The notes under the pieces: generated by a model
The model's database searches: none
What the model saw: the letters and a program-made list of their open reading frames with translations, nothing else
What the model was told of the DNA's origin: nothing
Position numbers and translations under genes: made by a program
NCBI GenBank assembly: GCA_022241605.1
Contig: JAKOMQ010000005.1
Coordinates: forward strand, 91,857-155,856
DNA from: Aquimonas sp.
GTDB taxonomy: Bacteria; Pseudomonadota; Gammaproteobacteria; Xanthomonadales; Xanthomonadaceae
Reading direction: 5' to 3'
Length of the DNA stretch: 64,000 bases
Shown: positions 34,468-42,966 of the stretch, one piece after another
Layout of the letters: each line of letters opens with the position of its first letter
Numbering within the stretch: position 1 is the stretch's first letter

Positions 34468-35263
34468 CTCTCAAGAGCCGCTGATCGACGTCCACGGCCT
34501 GCAGGCCTACTACGGCCGACGTCGCATCCTCAATGGCATCGACTTCCGGGTTCACCCGGGCGAGATCCGGGTGATCATGGGCGGCTCCGGCTCGGGCAAG
34601 AGCACCCTGCTGCGGCATCTGCTGGGGCTGCAGAAGCCGGCCGCCGGCACGGTGCGCCTGTTCGGCACCGATATCGCGCATGCAAGCACCGCGCAGCTGC
34701 TGGCGATCCGTCGCCAGCTGGGGGTGAGCTTCCAGGGCGGGGCTCTGTTCACCTCGATGACGGTTGGCGAAAACGTCGCCCTGCCGCTGCGCGAACACAC
34801 CCGGCTGGACGAGAACACCATCCGCATCATGAGCCGGCTCAAGCTGGAGGTGGTCAACCTCGGCGGCTTCCAGGACCTGATGCCGGGCCAGCTCTCGGGC
34901 GGCATGGTCAAGCGCGCGGCATTGGCGAGGGCGATCGTGATGGACCCCAAGCTGCTGTTCTTCGACGAGCCCTCGGCGGGTCTGGATCCCGTGGTCTCGG
35001 CCGAGCTGGACGAGCTGATCCTGCAGCTGCGCGACGCCATGCGCATGAGCATCGTGGTGGTCACCCACGAGCTGGAGTCGGCCTTCAAGATCGCCGACAG
35101 CATCACCGTGCTCGACCACGGCGAAGTGCTGATGACCGGCAAGGTGGCGGACGTTCGCGCCTCGGATCATCCGCGCATCCAGGACCTGCTGAACCGGCGC
35201 CCGCGCGAGATCGAAGTCGACGTGGACGAGTACCTCAAGCGGCTGACCGAGGAGGAGGGATGA
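34433..35263 (+). CDS. mlaF: MlaF-type lipid ABC transporter ATP-binding protein
   Basis: 276 residues. ATPase of the MlaE/MlaD transporter. Walker A is GGSGSGKS at residues 50-57, signature LSGGMVKRAALARA, Walker B LLFFDEPSAGLDP, H-loop IVVVTHELESA, and the Q-loop FQGGALFTSMTVGENV is the usual MlaF form. The domain proper begins near residue 16 (PLIDVHGLQAYYG). The first 15 residues, MTIPDSPFPIPGSQE, are encoded by a GGGAATC-type repeat, so the start codon and N-terminal tail are of repeat origin. Unlike its neighbours it does not overlap the gene before it. Confidence 0.93.
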   Translation: MTIPDSPFPIPGSQEPLIDVHGLQAYYGRRRILNGIDFRVHPGEIRVIMGGSGSGKSTLLRHLLGLQKPAAGTVRLFGTDIAHASTAQLLAIRRQLGVSFQGGALFTSMTVGENVALPLREHTRLDENTIRIMSRLKLEVVNLGGFQDLMPGQLSGGMVKRAALARAIVMDPKLLFFDEPSAGLDPVVSAELDELILQLRDAMRMSIVVVTHELESAFKIADSITVLDHGEVLMTGKVADVRASDHPRIQDLLNRRPREIEVDVDEYLKRLTEEEG

Positions 35264-35269
35264 GAGGCC

Positions 35270-35300
35270 GGGAATCGAGAATGGGGAATCGGGAATCGTC
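35270..35300 (+). repeat. GGGAATC-type repeat between mlaF and mlaD
   Basis: Units GGGAATCGAGAATGGGGAAT and GGGAATCGTC, in the 100-base gap after mlaF. Same type as 34266-34467 and 11421-11450. Confidence 0.7.
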
Positions 35301-35363
35301 GAGCTGCGCTCGCGAGGCCCGGCTTGCACGCCTAAACTGCGCTATCAGCCACGGGACGACGGG

Positions 35364-36284
35364 ATGAAGCGCGACGGGATCAATTACAGCTTGGTGGGAC
35401 TGGTGGTGGTGGTGGCCTTCGGCCTGCTGCTGTTCACGCTGATTGCCCTGACCGGCCGCGGTGGAAGCGCGGTGCGCTACCACGCGCACTACACCAACGT
35501 GACCGGCCTGGGCTTTGGCGCGCCGGTGTTCTACGAGGGGTTCCGCGTCGGCCAGGTGGAGTCGATCACGCCCGAGCGCGACAGCGGGCGCACCCGCTAC
35601 CGGGTGGAGTTCTCGGTTCGCGCCGATTGGCCCATTCCCGAGGACAGCGTGGCTGCCCTGCAGTCGACCGGCCTGCTGGCCGACGTCGCCATCGGCATCC
35701 GCGAGGGCAGCAGCCCCAATGCGCTGGCCGCCGGCGGCGCCCTGCCCAGCCGCGAGGGCGGTGACCTGTTCCTGGCGATGGCCGACCTGGCAGGCGAGGT
35801 CAACTCGCTGTCCAAGGACCGGCTGCGGCCGATGCTGGAAAGCCTGGCTCTGCGCCTGGATTCGATCGGCGGCGCGCTGGATGCCAGCGCCCCTGCCCTG
35901 CTGTCCGAGGCCCAGAGCCTGCTGGGCCGGCTCAACAGCGCCGCTGACGGCGTCAACGCGGTGCTGGCCGCACCCAACCAGCAGGCGATTCGCGACAGCC
36001 TCGCCAACGTGCAGAAGGTCTCCGCCGAGCTGGCGGCCACCCAGGCTCGTGCCGACCGCCTGCTGGACACGCTCAGCGCCACCGTCGACGAGACCCGCCC
36101 GGCCCTGCAGGAGGCGGTGCTGGACCTGGAGCGCACGCTGGCGACCATCGCCCGCCGCATCGACGCCATCACCCACCATCTGGAATCCTCCAGCCGCAAC
36201 GTCGACGCGTTCTCACGCGAGATCCGGCGCAACCCCAGCCGCCTGATCTACACCCCGCCCCCGGACGAGACCGAGGCTCGCTGA
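35364..36284 (+). CDS. mlaD: MlaD-like MCE-domain protein
   Basis: 306 residues. An N-terminal membrane helix (residues about 8-30, YSLVGLVVVVAFGLLLFTLIAL) anchors it in the inner membrane. One MCE domain follows at about 38-115: YHAHYTNVTGLGFGAPVFYE, GFRVGQVESITP and LQSTGLLADVAIGIREG. The remaining 170 residues are helical with heptad-like spacing, much longer than the tail of E. coli MlaD (about 183 residues in total). They suggest a periplasmic coiled-coil tube or barrel extension as in longer MCE proteins. The stop shares one base with the lipoprotein gene. Confidence 0.88.
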   Translation: MKRDGINYSLVGLVVVVAFGLLLFTLIALTGRGGSAVRYHAHYTNVTGLGFGAPVFYEGFRVGQVESITPERDSGRTRYRVEFSVRADWPIPEDSVAALQSTGLLADVAIGIREGSSPNALAAGGALPSREGGDLFLAMADLAGEVNSLSKDRLRPMLESLALRLDSIGGALDASAPALLSEAQSLLGRLNSAADGVNAVLAAPNQQAIRDSLANVQKVSAELAATQARADRLLDTLSATVDETRPALQEAVLDLERTLATIARRIDAITHHLESSSRNVDAFSREIRRNPSRLIYTPPPDETEAR

Positions 36285-36907
36285 TGCCCACGCTACCGCT
36301 TCGTCTGCTCGCCGCGCCCCTGCTGGCCCTGCTGTTGGGTGCCTGCGCGATGACGCCGCAGATCCCGGAGACCACCTGGCACCGGCTGCCGCCTGCCGCG
36401 GTGCAGGTGCCATCGATACCCGCCACGGCGCTGCCGATCGTGGTCCAGCGCTTCGAGGCCGACGGCCTGCACGCCGACCAGTCCCTGCTGTACGCGCTGG
36501 ACGCCGACGGCGTACGCCTGCGCAGCTACCACTACAACCGCTGGGTGGATCCGCCCGGCGCCCTGCTGCAGCGCCGGCTGGCGGGCATGCTGCGTGCCGC
36601 GGGAGCCTCGGGGCAGGTCATCGAGCAGCTGCAGGGGCGGGTGACGGCGCTGTGGATCAGCGGCCGCATCGAAACCTTCGAGCGCGTGCCGGTCGCGGGT
36701 GGCTGGGAAGCCCGGGTGGCGCTGCGCCTGCGTGTGGAACAGCGCGGCGCAAGCCTGCCGTTGCTGGAGCGCGAATACGCAGCCCGCGTGGCCGCCGCCG
36801 ACAACAGCATCGCCGCTTCGGTGGTGGCGCTGGGCAGCGGGGTCGACGAGGCCTTCGCGGCTTTTCTGGCCGAGTTGGGACCGCTGCTGCGCGAGGTGCA
36901 TCCGTGA
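36284..36907 (+). CDS. ABC-type transport auxiliary lipoprotein (PF03886-like)
   Basis: 207 residues. The lipobox LLGAC places the acylated Cys at residue 21. The mature part follows the ABC_trans_aux pattern: TTWHRLPPAAVQVPSI, VVQRFEADGLHADQSLLYAL, then RLRSYHYNRWVDPPGALLQRRL, and late VVALGSGVDEAFAAFLAELG. Such lipoproteins (PqiC is the known relative) sit in the outer membrane and complete MCE transport complexes, here in place of MlaA/MlaC, which are not present. One-base overlap with mlaD and GTGA overlap with the next gene. Confidence 0.85.
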   Translation: MPTLPLRLLAAPLLALLLGACAMTPQIPETTWHRLPPAAVQVPSIPATALPIVVQRFEADGLHADQSLLYALDADGVRLRSYHYNRWVDPPGALLQRRLAGMLRAAGASGQVIEQLQGRVTALWISGRIETFERVPVAGGWEARVALRLRVEQRGASLPLLEREYAARVAAADNSIAASVVALGSGVDEAFAAFLAELGPLLREVHP

Positions 36908-37290
36908 GCCGAGTCGCGCCGCTCGCCGCAGCTTCCGAACAGATCCGCACCCTGCGGACGCTGGGTCTGGTGCCACTGCGACTGCGGCGAGCTTCCGCGA
37001 ACCCGCAGACCGGATCGGATTACTCCGATGATCCCAAGCTCCGGCCCGGCCTGCGCGCCGGCCTCGTGCTGGCAGGCCATGACTGCATTGCGGACTGGAC
37101 GGGCAGCAGCCTCGGTCGCGCCGTCTTGACCGCTGCCGGCCTGCTGCCGACGGAGGTCGGCCCGGACGGCAGCGATCAAGCCCTGCCGCGGCTGGTCTTG
37201 CCCCCTCTGGCCGAGTTGCGCAGCCGCAGCGCAGCCCGCCGTGCGCTGTGGCCGCAGCTTCGCCAACTGCGCCGCCAGCTGCAGGCATGA
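36904..37290 (+). CDS. holD: DNA polymerase III psi subunit-like protein
   Basis: 128 residues from a GTG that overlaps the lipoprotein stop (GTGA). The opening IRTLRTLGLVPLRLRRA matches the HolD N-terminus (LQQLGITQWSLRRP in E. coli). The end, LPPLAELRSRSAARRALWPQ, matches the HolD end (ALTDLRANPTARAALWQQ). The middle is diverged. In E. coli holD lies directly before rimI, as here. The psi subunit links the clamp loader to chi and to single-stranded DNA-binding protein. The call rests on terminal motifs plus synteny. Annotation tools will often miss it because of its low conservation. Confidence 0.72.
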   Translation: MSRVAPLAAASEQIRTLRTLGLVPLRLRRASANPQTGSDYSDDPKLRPGLRAGLVLAGHDCIADWTGSSLGRAVLTAAGLLPTEVGPDGSDQALPRLVLPPLAELRSRSAARRALWPQLRQLRRQLQA

Positions 37291-37766
37291 ACGCGTGCCC
37301 TGCCCCACTGGCCGCACAGCTGCGGCCGATGAGCGAGGCCGACATCGATGCGGTGATGCGCATCGAGCTGGAGGCCTACCCCTTTCCCTGGACCCATGCG
37401 ATCTTTCGCGACTGCCTGCGCGCCGGTTACCCCTGCTGGGTGCTGGACGGCGGCGGCGAGCTGCTGGGCTACGGCGTGCTCAGCGCCGCTGCCGGCGAGG
37501 CCCACGTCCTCAATGTGTGCGTGGCGCCGCGCCACCAGGGCGAGGGCCACGGCCGGCGGCTGATGCGTCGGCTGATCGACCTTGCCCGCTGGCACCACGC
37601 CGAACGCATCTTCCTGGAGGTACGCCCCTCCAACCCGGCCGCGATCGCCCTGTACGACTCGCTCGGCTTCAATGAGATCGCCCGCCGCGCCAACTACTAC
37701 CCCTCAGCCGGGGGGCGCGAGGACGCCATCGTCATGGCGCTGGAGCTGCTGGGCGAAGACAGCTGA
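37287..37766 (+). CDS. rimI: Ribosomal protein S18 alanine N-acetyltransferase RimI
   Basis: 159 residues from the ATG at 37287 (ATGA overlap with holD). A GNAT enzyme that acetylates the N-terminal alanine of ribosomal protein S18. The acetyl-CoA loop is VAPRHQGEGHGRRLMRRLID (motif R/Q-x-x-G-x-G/A). The family segments EAYPFPWTHAIFRDCLRAGY near residue 24 and LEVRPSNPAAIALYDSLGF then IARRANYYPS are characteristic of RimI rather than a general GNAT. Last gene of the long chain that begins with pssA. Confidence 0.93.
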   Translation: MNACPAPLAAQLRPMSEADIDAVMRIELEAYPFPWTHAIFRDCLRAGYPCWVLDGGGELLGYGVLSAAAGEAHVLNVCVAPRHQGEGHGRRLMRRLIDLARWHHAERIFLEVRPSNPAAIALYDSLGFNEIARRANYYPSAGGREDAIVMALELLGEDS

Positions 37767-37859
37767 GGTCCGGCCTGCGTCGGCCTGCCGCCGCGGGCCG
37801 CGGCGAAGAACTTGCATGCGGCTACGCTGGACCCACTTTGGGCAGCCCAAGGACACCGG

Positions 37860-38747
37860 ATGGATCGCCTCGAAGCCCTGAAAGCCATTGCCCGCGACGC
37901 CGCGAGCGGCGATCTGAGCTTCCCGACGCACGCCCAGCTGGCGCTCAAGATCAAATCAGCGCTGGACGACCCGAACTGCTCGGCGGACCAGGCCGCCCGC
38001 CTGATCCAGGCCGATCCGCTGCTGTCGGCGCGGGTGGTCGGCATGGCCAACTCCGTGGCCTACAACCGCAGCGGCCGCGAGGTGGCGGACGTCAAGACGG
38101 CCGTCAATCGGCTCGGCTTCGCGACCCTGCGCACGCTGGCGATGGCGCTGGTCACCCGCCAGATGGCCGGCGCCAACGGCAGCCCGGCCCAGCAGCAGGC
38201 CGCGCGACAGCTGTGGGAGCGCACCGCCCACGTCGCCGCGCTGGCGCGGATGCTGGCGCAGCGCGTCACCCGCTGCGACCCCGAAACCGCCCTGTTCGCC
38301 GGCCTGATCCATGACATCGGTGGCTTCTACTTGATCTCCCGCGCCGACCGCTATCCGGCCCTGCTCAGGGTGGAAGCGCCGCTGACGGTGGAGCTGGCCG
38401 AGGGCGCGGAAGTCGAGGGCCGCGACATGGACACCGACCAGACTGTCGAGCGCGACCTCGGCCTCGCCGTGCTTCGCCATCTGGCGGTGCCGACCGCGGT
38501 GATTGAATCCATCGAAGAGTATTGGCGCGGCATGCTGTCGATCCCGCCCGAGACCCTCGGCGACACCCTGCTGCTGGCCGACGTGCTGGCGCCGGTGCCG
38601 AGCCCCCTGCGCTGGGAGGATCCCACCCAGCCTGCCGCCCAGCGCGCCAGCTCCATCGACATGCTGGTGGGGGAGGACACCCTGCAGGAGGTGCTGCGTG
38701 GCTCCGCCGCGGAAGTCGGGCAGCTGATCGAGACGCTGAGGTTCTGA
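37860..38747 (+). CDS. HDOD domain protein
   Basis: 295 residues from the ATG at 37860. The HDOD fold covers residues about 20-235: FPTHAQLALKIKSALDDPNC, LIQADPLLSARVVGMANSVA, AVNRLGFATLRTLAMALVTR and AGLIHDIGGFYLISRADRYP. The HDIG-like motif remains, but HDOD proteins are generally without hydrolase activity and act as signalling scaffolds in motility, c-di-GMP or stress pathways. No output or sensor domain is attached. It follows rimI with a 93-base gap and is probably transcribed separately. Confidence 0.88.
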   Translation: MDRLEALKAIARDAASGDLSFPTHAQLALKIKSALDDPNCSADQAARLIQADPLLSARVVGMANSVAYNRSGREVADVKTAVNRLGFATLRTLAMALVTRQMAGANGSPAQQQAARQLWERTAHVAALARMLAQRVTRCDPETALFAGLIHDIGGFYLISRADRYPALLRVEAPLTVELAEGAEVEGRDMDTDQTVERDLGLAVLRHLAVPTAVIESIEEYWRGMLSIPPETLGDTLLLADVLAPVPSPLRWEDPTQPAAQRASSIDMLVGEDTLQEVLRGSAAEVGQLIETLRF

Positions 38748-38926
38748 ACGCGCGGCAGGACGCGCCAGTGGAGTGATTGCTACGTGGCGGACAGTAGCTG
38801 CGAGCGGATTTGTGTGGTTGGCAAGGCGCGACGACGCGTCATGGCAGCGCCATGGCGAGGACGAGGAACGCTGTCAGCCGCGCAAAGAAGCCGCAGATAC
38901 GGTTCGCTCAGGTGCGAATCACTGCA

Positions 38927-39409
38927 CTAGATCTGCAGCGGGTCCAGCGCTGGCGCGATCAACCCTGACGCGGCCCAGAGCTCGGCAAGATCCCTGTGCT
39001 GCAGCGGATCAATGAACTCCGGCGCGATGTCCACCAGCGGCTTCAGCACGAAGGCGTGCTTGAGCTCCGGCCGCGGCAGTTTGAGATTGCCTGGGCCTTC
39101 GAAAACCAGCTGATCGAAGTAGACGATGTCCACATCGAGCGTGCGCGAGGAAAAGCGAGGCACGTCTCGGCGACGGCCGTTGGCATCCTCCAGCGCGTGC
39201 AGCCACTCGTTCAGGGCGACAGGATCGAGGTCGCTGTCGATGGCCGCCGCGGCATTCAGGAAATCCGGCCCCTCGAAGCCCACCGCCGGCGTGCGGTAGA
39301 CCGGCGAGAACTGCGCGCCCGGAAACCGCGAGCGCAGCGCCGAGGCTGCCGCCAGCAGGTAGTGCTCCGGCTGCTGGTTGCTGCCCAGGCTCAGCAGCGC
39401 CAGGCTCAC
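38927..39409 (-). CDS. folK: 2-amino-4-hydroxy-6-hydroxymethyldihydropteridine pyrophosphokinase
   Basis: 160 residues, as in E. coli. Start is GTG at 39409, overlapping the folB stop (GTGA). It transfers pyrophosphate from ATP to the pterin in folate synthesis. Signatures: LLSLGSNQQPEHYLLAA, then PDFLNAAAAIDSDLDP and the active-site stretch RFSSRTLDVDIVYFD, with the two metal-binding Asp residues. Operon partner FolB makes its substrate, so the pair carries out consecutive steps. Confidence 0.94.
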   Translation of the reverse strand: MSLALLSLGSNQQPEHYLLAAASALRSRFPGAQFSPVYRTPAVGFEGPDFLNAAAAIDSDLDPVALNEWLHALEDANGRRRDVPRFSSRTLDVDIVYFDQLVFEGPGNLKLPRPELKHAFVLKPLVDIAPEFIDPLQHRDLAELWAASGLIAPALDPLQI

Positions 39410-39771
39410 GCGGAGGCCTGCGGACGGCTGCGCTCGATGATCACGCCGACAGCGCGCGCGCCACGGACCGCACCCGGCTTGGACAGCTTGAGCCGCACGT
39501 GGCTGACCTTGAATTCATCCAGGATGATCGCAGCGCAGCGCTCGGCGAGAGTTTCGACCAGGCCGAATCCCGACTCGCCCACGAACTGCAGCAGGCGCTT
39601 GCTGACGGCCTTGTAGTCGAGGGTATCGCGGATATCGTCGGAGCCCGCCGGCACCCGGTTGTCGAAGGCCATCTCGATGTCGAGCACGATCGGCTGGCGG
39701 ATGCGCCGCTCCCAGTCGTAGATGCCGATCTGGCACTCGATCTCGAGCGCATCGATGAAAACCTTGTCCAT
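39406..39771 (-). CDS. folB: Dihydroneopterin aldolase
   Basis: 121 residues from the ATG at 39771; the open frame runs further upstream antisense to other genes but the family begins here. It cleaves dihydroneopterin to the hydroxymethyl pterin used by FolK. The family pattern is MDKVFIDALEIECQIGIYDW, ERRIRQPIVLDIEM, DTLDYKAVSKRLLQFV and LVETLAERCA, with the catalytic Glu in VETLAER and Lys in VRLKLSKPGAVRGA. It is separated from tsaD by 26 bases on the same strand and may be its operon partner. Confidence 0.94.
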   Translation of the reverse strand: MDKVFIDALEIECQIGIYDWERRIRQPIVLDIEMAFDNRVPAGSDDIRDTLDYKAVSKRLLQFVGESGFGLVETLAERCAAIILDEFKVSHVRLKLSKPGAVRGARAVGVIIERSRPQASA

Positions 39772-39797
39772 GCGTGGTCCTGTAATTGATGCCGCCT

Positions 39798-40811
39798 TCA
39801 GGCGGGCGGCAAGGCTGCCATATCCCAGCGTGGCCGCACGGTGATCGCGGCGGGTTCGTGCTGGCCGGCCGCCAGCCTTAGAGCACCGGCAAACGCGATC
39901 ATGGCGCCGTTGTCGGTGCAGAATTCCGGACGCGGAAAGCTCACCTTCACCTTTCGCTTCCGGCTCAGTGCGTCCAGCCGCGCGCGCAGGCGGCGGTTGG
40001 CGCCGACACCGCCGGCCACCACCAAGGTTTGGGCGCCGGTCGCCTTCAGCGCGCGCTCGCATTTGATGGCCAGGGTCTCGACCACGGCCTCCTCGAAACC
40101 CCGGGCGATGTCGGCGCGGGTCTGTGCGCTCTGATCCGACTGCTTCCAGGCCAGCAGCACCTGGGTCTTCAGGCCCGAGAAGCTGAACTCCAGGCCGGGC
40201 CGATCGGTCATCGGCCGCGAAAACGTGAACCGCCCCGGGTCGCCCGATTCCGCCAGCTTGGCCAGCTCAGGCCCGCCGGGATAGGGCAGGCCCAGCAGCT
40301 TGGCCGTCTTGTCGAAGGCTTCGCCCGCCGCATCGTCCAGCGTTTCACCCAACAGGCGGTAGACCCCGATCCGCTCCACCGCCACCAGCTGGCTGTGGCC
40401 GCCGGACACGAGCAGGGCCACGAACGGCGGTTGCGGCGGTTCAGCCTCCAGCAGCGGCGCCAGCAGATGACCCTCCATGTGATGCACGCCGATCGCCGGC
40501 ACGCCCAGCGACCAGGCGATGGCGCGGGCGCTGGCGGCGCCGACCAGCAGGGCACCCACCAGGCCGGGGCCAGCGGTGTAGGCCACGCCGTCGAGGTCGC
40601 GAATGCCCAGCCCGGCCTCGTCAAGGCAGCGCCGCACCAGCGGCAGCAGCTTGCGCACGTGATCCCGGCTGGCCAGCTCTGGCACCACCCCGCCGTAGTC
40701 CGCATGCAGGCGTACCTGGCTGTAGAGCGCATGCGCCAGCAGGCCGCGGCCGTGGGCGTAGACGGCGACGCCGGTCTCGTCGCAGGAGGATTCGATACCG
40801 AGGACGTTCAT
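39798..40811 (-). CDS. tsaD: tRNA threonylcarbamoyladenosine transferase TsaD
   Basis: 337 residues, the E. coli length. Catalytic subunit for t6A37 formation in ANN-decoding tRNAs. The opening [18 protein letters not shown], the iron-binding His111 and His115 in [13 protein letters not shown], then [11 protein letters not shown] and [17 protein letters not shown], are all as in the family. The ATP/AMP-binding Asp is in the late segment [17 protein letters not shown]. Divergent from rpsU, a common arrangement in gammaproteobacteria. Confidence 0.97.
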   Translation of the reverse strand: MNVLGIESSCDETGVAVYAHGRGLLAHALYSQVRLHADYGGVVPELASRDHVRKLLPLVRRCLDEAGLGIRDLDGVAYTAGPGLVGALLVGAASARAIAWSLGVPAIGVHHMEGHLLAPLLEAEPPQPPFVALLVSGGHSQLVAVERIGVYRLLGETLDDAAGEAFDKTAKLLGLPYPGGPELAKLAESGDPGRFTFSRPMTDRPGLEFSFSGLKTQVLLAWKQSDQSAQTRADIARGFEEAVVETLAIKCERALKATGAQTLVVAGGVGANRRLRARLDALSRKRKVKVSFPRPEFCTDNGAMIAFAGALRLAAGQHEPAAITVRPRWDMAALPPA

Positions 40812-40839
40812 GGGCTTGGAGTACAGATAGCGCCCCGGA

Positions 40840-40869
40840 TTGCAAGGGCGTTGGAAGGCCGGGTATCAT
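40840..40869 (+). promoter_or_regulatory. Putative promoter of rpsU
   Basis: A -35-like TTGCAA at 40840-40845 and a -10-like TATCAT at 40864-40869 are separated by 18 bases, about 85 bases before the rpsU start, in the gap between divergent tsaD and rpsU. Confidence 0.5.
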
Positions 40870-40952
40870 ACGCGGCTCCCCGCCCTCGCATTGCGCGCGC
40901 CACACGCGCCGCCGGTGCCGCGGGGGTCAACAGAATCAGCACCGGAGATCCC

Positions 40953-41168
40953 ATGCCCAGCGTCAAAATCCGCGAAAACGAGCCGTTTGAGTTTGCCCTG
41001 CGTCGCTTCAAGCGCACCTGCGAGAAGGCCGGCATCCTGGCCGAAACCCGCAAGCGCGAGTTCTATGAGAAGCCGACCCAGGAGCGCAAGCGCAAGGCGG
41101 CCGCCGCGGTCAAGCGCCACCTGCGTCGCGTCAGCCGCGACGTTACCAAGCGCCAGCGCCTGTACTGA
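40953..41168 (+). CDS. rpsU: 30S ribosomal protein S21
   Basis: 71 residues, exactly the family length. [20 protein letters not shown] then [20 protein letters not shown] and the basic C-terminal tail are canonical. Preceded by GGAGA at good spacing. S21 sits on the platform of the small subunit and helps translation initiation. A rho-independent terminator follows. The usual dnaG-rpoD partners of the macromolecular synthesis operon are not in view; yqeY follows instead. Confidence 0.97.
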   Translation: MPSVKIRENEPFEFALRRFKRTCEKAGILAETRKREFYEKPTQERKRKAAAAVKRHLRRVSRDVTKRQRLY

Positions 41169-41218
41169 TCCAGGTCGTCCGGCAGCTCGCCGGGCAGGCC
41201 TTTGAAGGATCCTCCGGA

Positions 41219-41248
41219 GCCGGTGTTGCGCAAGCGACACCGGCTTTT
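41219..41248 (+). terminator. Rho-independent terminator after rpsU
   Basis: Stem GCCGGTGT / ACACCGGC (41219-41226 and 41237-41244) with a ten-base loop and TTTT directly after. The best-formed terminator in the window. It may be partial, allowing some read-through into yqeY. Confidence 0.85.
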
Positions 41249-41290
41249 CCTGTGGGCGTTCTCCGCCCTGCCCGATCTGCGAGAAAAACC

Positions 41291-41737
41291 ATGAGCCTCA
41301 AACTTCAACTCACCGATGACATGAAGGCCGCCATGAAGGGCGGCGACAAGGAGCGCCTCGGCGTGATCCGGCTGATCAATGCCGCGATCAAGCAGCGCGA
41401 GGTCGACGAGCGCATCCAGCTCGACGATGCGCAGGTGCTGAGCGTGCTGGAGAAGATGCTCAAGCAGCGCCGCGACTCGGTCAGCCAGTTCGAGGCCGCC
41501 GCACGCGAAGACCTGGCCGCGGTTGAGCGCTTCGAGATCGAGGTGATCCAGACCTACATGCCGCAGGCGCTCACCGAAGCGGAAGTCGACGCCCTGATCG
41601 AACAAGCCATCGCCAGCACCGGCGCCGCCAGCGCCCGCGACATGGGCAAGGTGGTCGGCGCACTCAAGCCGCAGCTGGCTGGCCGCGCCGACATGGGCCA
41701 GGTCTCGGCCCGCATCAAGGCCCGCTTGGGCGGCTGA
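41291..41737 (+). CDS. yqeY: GatB/YqeY domain protein
   Basis: 148 residues from the ATG at 41291. MSLKLQLTDDMKAAMKGGDK, ERLGVIRLINAAIKQREVDE, then EKMLKQRRDSVSQFEAAARE, IEVIQTYMPQALTEAEVDAL and GKVVGALKPQLAGRADMGQV (separate blocks) match the YqeY family throughout. The fold is shared with the tail of GatB and is thought to bind tRNA-like ligands; the precise role of the stand-alone protein is not established. It commonly follows rpsU in proteobacteria. Confidence 0.92.
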   Translation: MSLKLQLTDDMKAAMKGGDKERLGVIRLINAAIKQREVDERIQLDDAQVLSVLEKMLKQRRDSVSQFEAAAREDLAAVERFEIEVIQTYMPQALTEAEVDALIEQAIASTGAASARDMGKVVGALKPQLAGRADMGQVSARIKARLGG

Positions 41738-41742
41738 AGCGA

Positions 41743-42966
41743 TTGGACGCCTCGCCACCGCCGCCCGCCCGACGCCGGGCGGCGCTGGTCTTCATCTTCA
41801 TCACCGTCGTCCTGGACATCCTCGCGCTTGGCCTGATCATTCCGATCCTGCCCAAGCTGATTCTGGAGTTCAGCGGCGGCGAGTCCTCGCGCGCGGCCAT
41901 GCTGTACGGCCTGTTCGCGGTCAGCTTCGCGGCCATGCAGTTCTTGGCCGCGCCGGTGCTGGGCGCGCTGTCGGACCGCTTCGGCCGGCGACCGGTGCTG
42001 CTGCTTTCCCATCTCGGCCTGTGTCTGGATTACGTGCTGATGGCGCTGGCGCCCAGCCTGTGGTGGCTGCTGATCGGGCGCCTGCTGGCCGGCATCACCG
42101 CCGCCAGCATCACCACCGCGAGCGCCTACATCGCCGACGTCACCCCGCCGGAGAAGCGCGCCGCCGGCTTCGGCCTGCTCGGCGCCGCCTTCGGCCTGGG
42201 CTTTGTGATCGGCCCGGCGCTGGGCGGCCTGCTCGGCAGTATTGATCTGCGCCTGCCCTTCTGGATCGCCGCGGGCTTGAGCCTCGGCGCCTTCCTCTAC
42301 GGCTGGCTGGTGCTGCCGGAATCGCTGCCGCCGGAAAAGCGCCAGCCCTTCGCCTGGCGCGGCGCAAACCCGATGGGCGCACTGCGCTTCCTGCGTGACC
42401 ACCCCGGCGTGCCGGTGCTGGCCGGTGGCCTGTTCCTGAGCCAGCTGGCCCATATGGCTCTGCCGGCGGCCTTCGTGCTGTATGCCGACTACCGCTACGG
42501 CTGGGATGCGCGCACGGTCGGGCTGGCCCTGGCTTTGGTTGGCGTGTGCTCGGCGATCGTGCAGGGCGGGCTGGTGCGCAAGGTGATCCCACGCATCGGC
42601 GAACGCCGCGGCCTGCTGTTTGGCCTGAGCATGGGCGCAGTCGGCTTCGCCCTCTACGGCCTCGCCTCGCAGGGCTGGATGCTGATCGCCGCGATCCCGG
42701 TGATGGCCCTGTGGGGCTTCACCATGCCCTCGGCGCAGGGCCTGCTCACCCGCGCCATCGAGCCCGAGGCGCAGGGCCGCCTGCAGGGCGCCCTGACCAG
42801 CCTCACCGGCATCGCCGGCATCATCGGCCCACTGATGTTCAGCCAGATCCTCGCCGCCGCCACCGGCCCGCTGGCGCACTGGGGCCTGTCGGGAGCCCCC
42901 TTCCTGCTCGCGTCGCTGCTGCTGGCGGGGGCGGCGGTGTTGGTCAGCAGGCGATCCAGAAGCTGA
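41743..42966 (+). CDS. MFS transporter, TetA-like
   Basis: 407 residues from a TTG at 41743, the only start that keeps helix 1. Twelve membrane helices. The motif-A loop is GALSDRFGRRPVLLLS near residue 75, and helix 5 has GFVIGPALGGLLGS near residue 150. The opening VFIFITVVLDILALGLIIPI is that of the TetA/DHA1 group. A role as a proton-driven drug or metabolite exporter is inferred; TetA proper cannot be claimed without substrate data, and no TetR gene is adjacent. It follows yqeY after 5 bases, so they are probably co-transcribed. Confidence 0.88.
   Translation: MDASPPPPARRRAALVFIFITVVLDILALGLIIPILPKLILEFSGGESSRAAMLYGLFAVSFAAMQFLAAPVLGALSDRFGRRPVLLLSHLGLCLDYVLMALAPSLWWLLIGRLLAGITAASITTASAYIADVTPPEKRAAGFGLLGAAFGLGFVIGPALGGLLGSIDLRLPFWIAAGLSLGAFLYGWLVLPESLPPEKRQPFAWRGANPMGALRFLRDHPGVPVLAGGLFLSQLAHMALPAAFVLYADYRYGWDARTVGLALALVGVCSAIVQGGLVRKVIPRIGERRGLLFGLSMGAVGFALYGLASQGWMLIAAIPVMALWGFTMPSAQGLLTRAIEPEAQGRLQGALTSLTGIAGIIGPLMFSQILAAATGPLAHWGLSGAPFLLASLLLAGAAVLVSRRSRS

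Noticed and set aside
34258..34480. CRISPR-like array at the repeated GGGAATC blocks
   Set aside because: Units are short, inverted relative to each other and have no regular spacers; no cas gene is near.
38748..38926. Possible tRNA or small RNA between the HDOD gene and folK
   Set aside because: No cloverleaf or conserved tRNA loops could be formed by eye; the stretch is 179 bases with no clear feature.
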